Assembly: GCA_027704905.1 (NCBI GenBank)
Contig: CM050999.1
Span: 3,468,814 to 3,532,813, forward strand
Direction of reading: 5' to 3'
From: Muraenolepis orangiensis
Taxonomy: Eukaryota > Chordata > Actinopteri > Gadiformes > Muraenolepididae
Length of the DNA stretch: 64,000 nucleotides
In this document: positions 1 through 18,600 of the stretch, piece after piece
Layout of the letters: each line of letters starts with the position of its first letter
Numbering within the stretch: position 1 is the stretch's first letter
Notes under the pieces: model-generated
What the model saw: only the letters and a program-made list of their open reading frames with translations
Database searches by the model: none
What the model was told of the DNA's origin: nothing
Translations under genes and position numbers: made by a program

Positions 1-1215
1 CGGGGAGGGAGGAGAGGGGAGAGAGGAGAGGGGAGACGGGGAGGGAGGAGAGGGGAGACAGGAGAGGGGAGACGGGGAGGGAGGAGAGGAGAGCCGGGAG
101 GGAGGAGAGGGGAGAGGGGAGACGGGAGGGAGGAGAGGGAGCGGGGAGGGAGGAGAGGGGAGCCGGGGAGGGAGGAGAGGAGAGCCGGGGAGGGAGGAGA
201 GGGGAGACGGGGAGGGAGGAGAGGGGAGGAGAGCCAGGGAGGGAGGAGAGGGGAGAGAGGAGAGGGGAGACGGGGAGGGAGGAGAGGGGAGCCAGGGAGG
301 GAGGAGAGGAGAGCCAGGGAGGGAGGAGAGGAGAGGGAGGAGGAGAGCGAGGGAGGGAGGAGAGGGGAGAGGGGAGGGAGAGGGAGGGGAGGGAGAGGCC
401 AGGGAGGGAGGAGAGGGGAGGGAGAGGGAGAGAGGGAGGGAGGAGGGGAGGAGGGAGGAGGGGAGGAGGGAGGGGGGAGGGGAGGAGGAGAGGGGAGGAG
501 CAGGGGGAGGGAGGAGGAGGGAGAGCCAGGGAGGGAGGAGAGGAGGAGCCAGGGAGGGGAGAGGGAGAGGAGGAGAGGGCAGGGAGGGAGGAGAGGGGAG
601 GAGGGGAGAGGGAGGAGGAGAGGGGAGGGGAGGAGCAGGGAGGGAGGAGAGGAGAGCCAGGGAGGAGGAGAGGAGAGCAGGAGGGAGGAGAGGAGAGCAG
701 GGAGGAGGAGAGGGGAGCAGGGAGGAGAGGAGGGAGAGGAGAGCAGGGAGGGAGGAGAGGGGAGCCAGGGATGGAGGAGAGGAGAGCCAGGGAGGGAGAA
801 GAGGGGAGACAGGGAGGGAGGAGAGGGGAGCCAGGGAGGGAGGAGAGGAGAGCCAGGGAGGGAGGAGAGGGGAGCCAGGGATGGAGGAGAGGAGAGCCAG
901 GGAGGGAGAAGAGGGGAGACAGGGAGGGAGGAGAGGGGAGCCAGGGAGGGAGGAGAGGAGAGCCAGGGAGGGAGGAGAGGAGAGCCAGGGAGGGAGGAGA
1001 GGAGAGCCAGGGAGGGAGGAGAGGGGAGCCAGGGAGGGAGAAGAGGGGAGCCAGGGAGGGAGAAGAGGGGAGACAGGGAGGGAGGAGAGGGGAGCCAGGG
1101 AGGGAGGAGAGGAGAGCCAGGGAGGGAGAAGAGGGGAGACAGGGAGGGAGGAGAGGGGAGACCGGGAGGGAGGAGAGGAGAGGAGAGCCAGGGAGAGAGG
1201 AGAGACAGGTAGGTA
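1..1215. repeat. GA-rich purine minisatellite
   Basis: Nearly pure purine on the + strand, built from degenerate units of about 22 bp (GGGAGGGAGGAGAGG plus GAGCCA or GAGACA). The repeat is most regular from about 740 on and breaks off at about 1215. Dense GGG runs make G-quadruplex or triplex structure plausible. The array continues past the left edge. Open frames across it come only from the lack of stop codons in purine-rich DNA and are not genes. Confidence 0.95.
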
Positions 1216-1791
1216 GAGGCAGGCAGCCTCCCCCTCCTCCCCCCTGCTCTCCCATCCCTCCGTTCCTCCATTTTTCAGCGGATTATTTTCCCTATCCACA
1301 CATCTTTAGACGCCGCTGTAGACGAGGGACATTGCGGGTTATCTCATAACAGAACAACTGTGATACCTTCTGTATCATTTAATTTTATAATTCTTTTCTT
1401 TAAAGTGGGGGAGGCAAGGGAAGAAAAGTACACTCCCAGTGAGAGGAGTGAGGACTGGTGAAGGTCAAAGGTGGCCGCCACTGCTTACCCCCCCCCCCCC
1501 CCCCCCCGTTCTAGAAACTAGGTCACTACAATGTTAATCACCACGAGGAGCACATCAAAGTCGCTGGAGCGGCTTAACGTTCCCATTTCTAATGCATTTG
1601 ATAATGTAATGTGTTAATTACCTCCGTTAATTCAGCAATACAGTTTGAGTTGAGCTGCTGAGATGAACTAGTGCCACCTACTGGCAACCGGTAAATATAT
1701 ACCAACACATTTCATAACAACATTCACCTGGAATAAAGGCATTCATGAAATGAGACCGTCTATGCCATAGAAAGGCTCAACAAAAGTGGAA
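1216..1791. other. Non-coding spacer with poly-C tract
   Basis: No exon of the neighbouring beta-galactosidase-like gene was found here. A C homopolymer of about 18 nt lies near 1490-1507. The rest is unremarkable mixed sequence, probably intronic to the minus-strand gene that runs off the left edge. Confidence 0.5.
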
Positions 1792-2364
1792 CTGGTGCTA
1801 CATGACCAGAGAACAAAAGCTCCTAGAGAACTGGTGCTACACGACCAGAGAACAACAGTTAGAACAACAGCCCTAGAGAACTGGTGCTACACGACCAGAG
1901 AACAACAGTTAGAACAACAGCCCTAGAGAACTGGTGCTACACGACCAGAGAACAACAGTTAGAACAACAGCCCTAGAGAACTGGTGCTACACGACCAGAG
2001 AACAACAGTTAGAACAACAGCCCTAGAGAACTGGTGCTACACGACCAGAGAACAACAGTTAGAACAACAGCCCTAGAGAACTGGTGCTACACGACCAGAG
2101 AACAACAGTTAGAACAACAGCCCTAGAGAACTGGTGCTACACGACCAGAGAACAACAGTTAGAACAACAGCCCTAGAGAACTGGTGCTACACGACCAGAG
2201 AACAACAGTTAGAACAACAGCCCTAGAGAACTGGTGCTACACGACCAGAGAACAACAGTTAGAACAACAGCCCTAGAGAACTGGTGCTACACGACCAGAG
2301 AACAACAGTTAGAACAACAGCCCTAGAGAACTGGTGCTACATGACCAGCGAACAACATGCTAGA
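1792..2364. repeat. 50 bp minisatellite, about 11 copies
   Basis: Unit begins CTGGTGCTACACGACCAGAG and is 50 bp, with ten nearly identical full copies from 1831 to 2330 and degenerate partial copies at both ends. Copy-to-copy identity is close to 100%, implying recent expansion or homogenisation. The 400 bp that follow, up to 2766, are AT-rich and show nothing else. Confidence 0.97.
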
Positions 2365-2766
2365 ATGAATGAATGCTAGAACAATGGAAGGGAATGTAAC
2401 ATTGTTAATCTGCATAAACTACCCACATTTTAATCCTGCAAAGCTGGTTGAAAGCAGAGTGAACACTATGGTAGTTTAGCATGACTAAACCTAGTTAATA
2501 AATAAATTTTGTTAATAAATTAACAAAATACTTATATAAAAACCTAATATTGTGATAATGATAATATCATGTTATCATGCTAATTATTATACTAGAAAGT
2601 GACTAAATAGTGATTTCCCCAACTCTACCTGACATCCAAGACAAGGTCCGGAACACTTACTTATATAATTATATATAACTCTAATTGTATTCCTGCAAGT
2701 ATATAACTACACCGTCTTAAACTGTCTGCACACATATGTTAATATATGGATTGAATTGGTACCTAC

Positions 2767-10484
<7,718 letters not shown>

Positions 10485-11572
10485 CGGGTTCTCCCTCCTG
10501 GTTCAGACGCGCTTCGCTGCCGCGCTGTCCGCTGCCGCCTCACTGTCCGCTGCCGCCTCACTGTCCGCTGCCGCCGCGCCGCCGCCTCACTGTCCGCTGC
10601 CGCCTCACTGTCCGCTGCCGCCGCGCCGCCGCCTCACTGTCCGCTGCCGCCTAGAGGAGCGGCGACTCTCTAGCAGCTTTCGCTGCGCGTCGTCTCGCCG
10701 CGTTCTTCTAAGTTTTGTTTACGCCACAAACAAACAAACAAACAGAAAGCTAGTTTCATGCCGTCAGCCGCACATTCGATCATTTAGCACTAGTGCACGA
10801 GTAGTTAAAGTTACACTATTCCACGATGCACCCCTTATTGCACACACCCATAAGCACACTAGCTATAAGGATGCATGGGTTGACTTGACTCGACTACGTG
10901 TCCTACGTCATCATCAGATGGAAGGATTCCTCCTCCCCGGGAGAGGAGAACTCTGTACGGAACTCTCCGTAACTGCACGAACAAAACATGTTTCATTTTG
11001 TTTTGAGGTTGTTTGTGTGTTTTGTAGATTACAATTAAAATAATACAAAAATGATAGTAGTATATTTTCAAATATACAGTACATTTTATCTCGATGTTTT
11101 ATACCTAGTAGACTGTCTTTTAGCAACTGTAAACTGTACATTATATATAACCATGCACTTTACTGCAACCTTTGCACTCTGGTTAAATGCCAAGTGATTT
11201 TCGCTGTACTGTTCTTGTGCTGTACACTGACAATACATTTGAATCTAATCTAATCTAATCTAATCTAATGTTCAATATACACCTAACTGCACAGAAGCTT
11301 ACTGCACATCTCTGCATCAAATTAAACAGAATAAGGCCTATAGCTTCTCTCTTCACTCCCAGCCCTGATACTGGTATTTAAAGGGACCATGGGCATGTCA
11401 CGTTGAACACAATCAGCCTTTGTCCTGAAGCAACAATAGATCCTAATGTCCACAGTATTCTAGGTCCATCGCCATCGTTGTCCCTTCAAATGCTCCCCAG
11501 GAAGCTCACCATCGAGGTACCGTATTGCCTTTTCCTCTTTATAAACATTGTTAACTAATGAACAAACCATAG
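10485..11572. promoter_or_regulatory. Divergent promoter region between two GLB1L genes
   Basis: The spacer between the start codon of the minus gene (10484) and the inferred start of the plus gene (11573). Its left part is GC- and CpG-rich and contains an 18 bp minisatellite (CCTCACTGTCCGCTGCCG type, about 10505-10652). This is the only CpG-rich stretch near either gene, so a shared or back-to-back promoter is likely; no TATA box is obvious. A LINE-type 3' tail occupies about 11070-11270. Inference rests on position and composition only. Confidence 0.55.
11070..11272 (+). mobile_element. Non-LTR 3' tail with (TAATC)n end
   Basis: Contains ATGCACTTTACTGCAACCTT, TTGTGCTGTACACTGACAAT and ACATTTGAATC followed by repeated TAATC. 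Related tails are at about 55800-55917 and 63548-63602. The short simple-repeat end after a conserved block is typical of a non-LTR 3' terminus. Family not named. Confidence 0.6.
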
Positions 11573-14289
11573 ATGCTGGCATTTGCGGCTGTTATTTCTA
11601 ACAGAGATCTGAAGTTAACAGGTAGGCCAACTTGTAGCTTACAGGGACACGTTATATTAGGCGATAGCCGTGGTAGTAGTTTGTTCAAGGGAAGTCAATT
11701 TGATTTGTCCAGTTACAGTTTCAAGGGGCTTCATAGGCCACATATTAACACCCCCCCCCTAACCCCTCTAAGGGCAATAAAAAACTCCCTTAAGGATGAG
11801 AGGGTTAGGGGTGCAATGGGTGACATACACAGTCATTTACACACAAATCCTGTGAGATAAAGGTTGTCTTTGGTCCTGGCTGGTGATCTAGCTGGTGGCA
11901 CACAGGTGCTCACAGCAGCACACCAGAAAATAGAAGCAGACTGCAGTTTGTCTGCGGTCTATTGTTGCAGTAAAATCCGCCTGCGTCTTTCACAGTTTGC
12001 AATTATGCATGATAACGTACTGTAGATAACAAGTAAGCATGATAATGTCATAACATATGGTAAAAACATAGTCACACAGCATGTATGACAGCAAAAGCTT
12101 ATACGTGTATATTATTCATATTATTATGCATAATATAGATCTTTGTATTTGCTATCTTATAGGTTTTCCAGTGATAGTAGGGGTTGTAGTGAGGATGATG
12201 ACCAGAGCAGAGGGGCTGAAGGCCAACTCCTCTCAGTTCACTTTGGACGGGAAGCCCTTCCGTGTCCTGGGAGGCTCCGTCCATTACTTCCGCGTCCCCA
12301 GAGCGCACTGGGAGGACCGGCTGGTGAAGATGAAGGCCTGCGGTCTCAACACGCTCACCACGTGAGACCTTACGTTACATTACGTTACGTTACGTTACAT
12401 TACGTTACATTACGTTACATTACGTTACATTACGTTACATGGATTACATGGAGCAGATGCTTTTGTCCAAAGTGACTTACAAGAAGTGCATTCAAAATAA
12501 CTGGGCAAGAGAACAACTATAGTCAAAATGAGTGCATAGAAGAGCCAGTGCTCAGGTTAAAGAACAAGTTGGCTCCAGAGACACACCTCTTCACCGCCAA
12601 CAGCACACCACACTGAGTCAGTGAGAGAAACACACTTGAGTGAATGCCGCCATGACACACTGACACATCAATATTCAAGAGTTCAGTTTTTCCGCTCAGC
12701 TGAAACAGTAAACAACCTCCGACCTTGAAGCATGATTGATTGTTGCTCCTTCTTTAGATATGTGCCGTGGAACCTGCATGAACCCGAAAGGGGGATGTTT
12801 AACTTCCAGGATCAGTTGGATTTAAAGTAAGGATTTCATTACCTTAAATAACTCCCACCCTCCTTCATATTGTAATCATGCAGTTCCTTATAATTGTGTG
12901 TTGCAATGCAATCAAATACCAGCTCTTTTCATCCTTTTCCAGGGCTTATATCAGCTTAGCTGCAGGGTTAGGTCTCTGGGTGATTCTGCGTCCAGGACCC
13001 TATATCTGTGCAGAGTGGGATCTGGGAGGGCTGCCGAGGTTAGTCCATCTCATCACACTTCAGTTAGTATGCTTACTAGCAGTTGTGAATATTCCAAACC
13101 CTAATTTTCTCTTTATTCCAGCTGGTTGCTACAAGACAAACGCATGCAGCTGAGGACAACTTATCCGGGGTTTGTCAGCGCTGTTAACTCCTACTTTGAC
13201 AAGCTTATCCCGCTCATCAAACATCTGATGGTAAAGTCTCTTAAAGGTGGTTTGTCCAAGAAGCTTCAGGATACTGTATGTTAAACGTATGGATCATTTG
13301 ACAATGTTTTAATTAAATTCACATGTAAGTATGGAGAAGGCGGCCCGATCATTGCTGTTCAAGTAGAAAATGAATATGGATCATACGCCAAGGACGACAA
13401 ATACATGGCCTTCATCAAAAACGTAAGCTTCTTCTAACTTTTCTTAACCTAACTGATGTCAACAAGGTTAACATGACATTGATATGGACATTTTGGGAAA
13501 TTGTATAATTGTGTTAACTATATATGATCGGATAATTGGATGATTGTGTAATGATGATGTAGAATTAGGGGCGGCAGTCTAGCTCAGGAGGTAGCGCGGT
13601 CGCCTCACAACCGGAAGGTTGCTGGTTCGATCCCCGGCTCCTCCTAGCAAAAACTGTCGAGGTGTCCTTGAGGAAGACCCTAACCCTAACTGCTCCCCGG
13701 GCGCTGCATGAATAGCTGCCCACTGCTCCTAATACTAGGATGGGTTAAATGCAGAGAACACATTTCACTGTATGTCTTCATGTATGTGACCAATAAAGAG
13801 GATTCAATCCTCACGATTTGTTGTTGTTGAATGATCTAGCTGCTGCAATTGCCTTATATTATGTATATCTTCTCTCTCTCTCTCTCTCTCTCTGTGTCCT
13901 TTCTGTCCTCTGCAGGGCCTTCTGTCCAGGGGCGTCTCTGAGCTTCTGTTGACTTCAGACAACTGGGAGGGTTTGAGGTCTGGGGGCGTAGAGGAAGGTA
14001 TACCTTCCTGGACACACCAACCTGGTTCTAATAGGGAACACCTTATAGACTAGGTGTTAAACTCCTATCCATGCAGTGCATTTGTTGTTCTGTGGTTCTC
14101 AATTATTATCCATGCTTACCTTTGTTCTAGCTCTTAAAACAGTGAACCTGCAGAGACTTTCCTTCGGAGCCATACAATATTTATCTGACATGCAGGTATG
14201 AGGACTAACCTGAATATACTTACCAAACAAAAATGCAAAAGTAATATTGTATAACAAATATTTTAGCAAATAGCAGAAGACAGTAACAT

Positions 14290-14327
<38 letters not shown>

Positions 14328-15221
14328 TATGACTTGTTAGCCCCTAAGACCTCTCATGGTGATGGAATACTGGTCTGGGTGGTTCGATGTCTGGGGAGAG
14401 AATCACCACATCTTTCAGGCTGAAGGCAAGGCGCTTTGAGAGCACTTCTCAAAGCATTTGAGGAACTATGCTCAGCTGCACACGGTTCATTACAGTTACC
14501 AAGCAGCTATATATCTGCAAATGGTTGTCTTTGACAGCAGTTGAAGAAAATAGCTCCAAATAATTCATGCTCCTTTCCTCCCTATATAACGGTCACTCCA
14601 TTGGCAGACATGCAGGCTGTGGTGTCAGAGGTTCTGGAGAGAGGCGTGTCTATCAACCTCTACATGTTCCACGGCGGAACCTCCTTTGGCTTCATGAACG
14701 GAGCCATGGACTTTGGAACCTACAAACCTCAGGTCACCAGTTATGGTAGGTGGACCATGTCCTTGGTCAAGGTCGGAGGCTTGACGTTGGATAAAGATGT
14801 CAGCTTATCATCAGTGTGTGATCGATAATATGCTAATGTTTATGAATCAACCATTATAATGTTGTCATGTCTTTCAGAAACAAATTCCTGGTAAAATATA
14901 TGCAAATAAAATATTTTTTGATATCAATGGGAAGAAATGTATATATTTTTCTTCTTCAATATTTGCACTAGATTATGATGCACCTTTATCCGAGTCCGGG
15001 GACTACACTCCAAAATATCACTTCCTGCGGACCTTATTCAGCCAGTACGGACGTAAGTAGTGTGTAGTGTGTAGTGTGTAGTGTGTGTGATTGGTGGCTG
15101 GTTTATGGAGCCTCACCTCAGCTGATTACACTCTGGGGCTGAGGCTGCACACCTGTGGTGCATTGGAATAATCAAGGTACACAGGTTCTTAGACCAGCCA
15201 TCACCACACACACACACACAC

Positions 15222-15311
<90 letters not shown>

Positions 15312-15350
15312 ACACACACACACACCACACACGCACACACCGCACACACT

Positions 15351-15398
<48 letters not shown>

Positions 15399-15550
15399 GC
15401 ACACACTGCACACACACACACACACACACACACCGCACACACCGCACACACTGCACACACTGCACACACACACACACACACCGCACACACTGCACACACT
15501 GCACACACGCACACACACACACACACACACACACCGCACACACTGCACAC

Positions 15551-15596
<46 letters not shown>

Positions 15597-15614
15597 GCAC
15601 ACACTGCACACACT

Positions 15615-15668
<54 letters not shown>

Positions 15669-18600
15669 CTCCTCTCTCAGTGGTAGCCATACAGCATTTA
15701 CCACCTGCACAACTCTCAACCCTGCAATAAACTGGTTTCTACACGTATCCCTGTTCTGGTGGTGGGAGTAGTGCAATATTGGTTTAAGATGTTGACTTAA
15801 CACCTTAAACCACATCCTCCAGAGCAGTATTCCCAAAAGTGTTAGAGATTATATTAACAGGAAGTGAGCAGGGGTATGCAGTTAGATCAACAGGTAGTGA
15901 GCAGGGGTTTGCAGTTATATCAACCGATGTATATATATATACCGTACAGTAAGTAAAAATGTAGATGGCAATCATACAGGTATATAAGCAATACATATGG
16001 AAACTATAGGTAGAGGCAGGGAGTTGTGATTACAGTGCAAGGCAGACATTGATGGTGATAGTATATAGGCAACAGACTTCAGAGTTTGTACAGTGGGAAA
16101 CAGAGCCAAGTTCAGAGAAAGGACAGCTGGGGAAAAAGCCTGAGCCTGCTTGACTTTGAACGAATGCTGTAGAGCCTTCTGGAGGGAAGGAGGGCCAACA
16201 GGCCCTGGTTGGGGTGAGAGGTGTCTTTTACGATGCTACGTGCCTTCCTCAGACACCATTTGTGGTAGTCTCTATTGCAGGGAGTGGTAATCCCATGATG
16301 CGTTAGTTTTACGTTTGCGTTTACCACCCTCTTCAGCGCTTTCTGGTTGGAGACAGTGCAGTTGCTGTACCACTCTGTGATGCAGTTGGTGAGTATGCTT
16401 GGCACACCAGTGAGGCAGTGTTGAGGGTCCAAGAGAGGTCCTCGGACATGTGGACCCCCAGGAATTTGAAGCTGGAGACACACTTGACCTCTGCCCTGTT
16501 GATGAGGACTGGGGAGTGCACTCTAGCTATGGCCTTCCTGAAGTCCACAAGGAGCTCCTTGGTCTTCTTGGTGTTGAGGGCCAGGTTGTTGTCGGCACAC
16601 CACGCCACCAGGTGCTGGACCTCCTCCCTGTAGGCTGCCTCATTGTTGTTCTTGATGAGGCCCACCACCATGGTGTCGTCTGCAAAATTGATGATGGTGT
16701 TTGTACCATGTACAGGAGTGCAGTCGTGGGTGAAGAGAAAGCAAAGGAGGGGGCTCAGCACACAGCCCTGTGGGACACCGGTGTTCAGGGTGAGGGTTGA
16801 GAAGGTGAGATTGTCTAACCTGACAGACTGCGGTTGAAAATGTTGAAAAAAAGTTAGGACCTCGGTCAGCTGCTCAGTGCAGTTCCTGAACATGCGACCA
16901 GGGTTGCCATCAGGATTAGCTGCCTTACGGGCATTTATTCTGCTCAGTGCCTCACACACGTCTGTGGGGGAGAGGGTGAGGGGTTGGTGGTCAGCGGGGA
17001 GAGTAGCCCTTGTGGGCAGCTTTTCAAGATTCAAGATTCAAGAGACTTTATTTATCCCGTGAGAAATGAAGGTGCAACAGTTGAAACAGGGGGAATAAAT
17101 GCACACACAAATATACTAATACCTAAAACTAATAACAACAAACTAAACTAAACTATAAACAAAATATAACTAAATGAAATCTGAATGAAATCAAAATGTA
17201 TAGACAGATGAATTGCACAATTTACAGTATTATTACAGTAATACGTAGGTATATACAATATACAACAATACGTATAGTGCAAATTGGCAGTAATAAAATA
17301 CTAATAAATAATTCAGATGAGTACTGAAAAAGTGACATGTGAAAAGTGAAAAGTGAAATTGAATTTACAGTGCAAAATTACAGTGAAAGGATTTACAGTG
17401 CGTTGGTAGATGAATTAAAGAGTCTGATGGCCACAGGAAGAAAGGACTTCCTGTGGCGTTCTGTGGTATACCTGGGTGGAATGAGTCTGTTGCTGAAGGT
17501 GCTTCTGTACGAGGTCAGCACCTGATGGAGAGGGTGAGAGTTGTTGTCAAGGATACTACGCAGCTTGCGCAGCATCCTCCTCTCAGACACCACCAACAAG
17601 GAGTCCAGCTGGACCCCCAGGACAGCGCCAGCCTTCCTGACCATCCTGCTGATCTTGTTGGCGTCTGCTGACCTCAACCTGCTTCCCAGCACACGACGCC
17701 GGAGAAGATGGCACTGGCTACCACCGACTGGTAGAACATATTTAGCATCTTGTTACAAACGTTGAAGGACCGGAGCCTCTGCAGGAAGTAGAGACGGCTC
17801 TGGCCCTTCTTGTACACGGCCTCAGAGTTCTTGGCCCAGACCAGTTTGTTGTCCAGGTAAAATCCCAGGTATTTATATTCCTGAAAAGCTTGTGGTTGTC
17901 TCTGTCAAAGCGGGCATAAAACGTATTGAGCTGGTCAGGGAGGGATGAGTCAGTGGTTGGGGGGAGTTGTTGGAGGGTTTGTAGTCCGTAATGGCCTGGA
18001 TGCCCTGCCACATGTCGGGAATCAGAGTTGTTGAAGTGATCTTCAACCCTAGGCTTGTGGTTGAGCTTGGCCAGCTTGATGCCCTTGTTCAGGTTAGCAG
18101 CTTAACAGTAGGCCTGTTCATCACCCATCCTAAAAGCAGCGTCACGTGCCTATAGGAGACCTCTCTCTTCATCCACGTCTTCTGGTTGGGGAATGTTGTA
18201 ATCAGTTTGAGGTTGGTGTTGGTGGTTGGTGACCGTGTCAATGCTGGAGTTGATATAATCCAAAACAGAGGAGGTATAGGAATCGATGTTGGTGTGGGAG
18301 TCCAGGGTAGACTGGGAGGCAAACAGACAATCTGTGTGTAGGAACCGAAAGGGGTCTACATTTAACCATTAGGTATTCCACGTTAGCAGAGCAGTGGCTC
18401 TCAATGGTGGTAGTGTCTGTGCACCAAGCCTTGAATGATAAATGCACAAACCTCCACCACTGGTTTTACCGGAGCCCTCAGCTGATCCGTCTGCTCTGTG
18501 TAGAGTGAGCCCCGTTAGCTCAGAGTGAGCCCCATAGCTCAGAACATGAAGGGAATTGATTTGAATATGGGGCATGCCTGGACGACTGGTCTGTTTTCTC

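Noticed and set aside
771..1349. Arg/Glu/Gly-rich open frames
   Set aside because: Translation of the purine-rich array; no stop codons for compositional reasons.
1792..2364. Regularly spaced repeat resembling a CRISPR array
   Set aside because: Units are contiguous and identical throughout, with no unique spacers, and the genome is eukaryotic. The same applies to the arrays at 4949, 6265, 29666, 54194 and 59240.
13567..13660. tRNA gene
   Set aside because: A- and B-box-like sequences are present, but the sequence does not fold as a complete tRNA and is repeated with the same body at other loci, so it is a SINE head.
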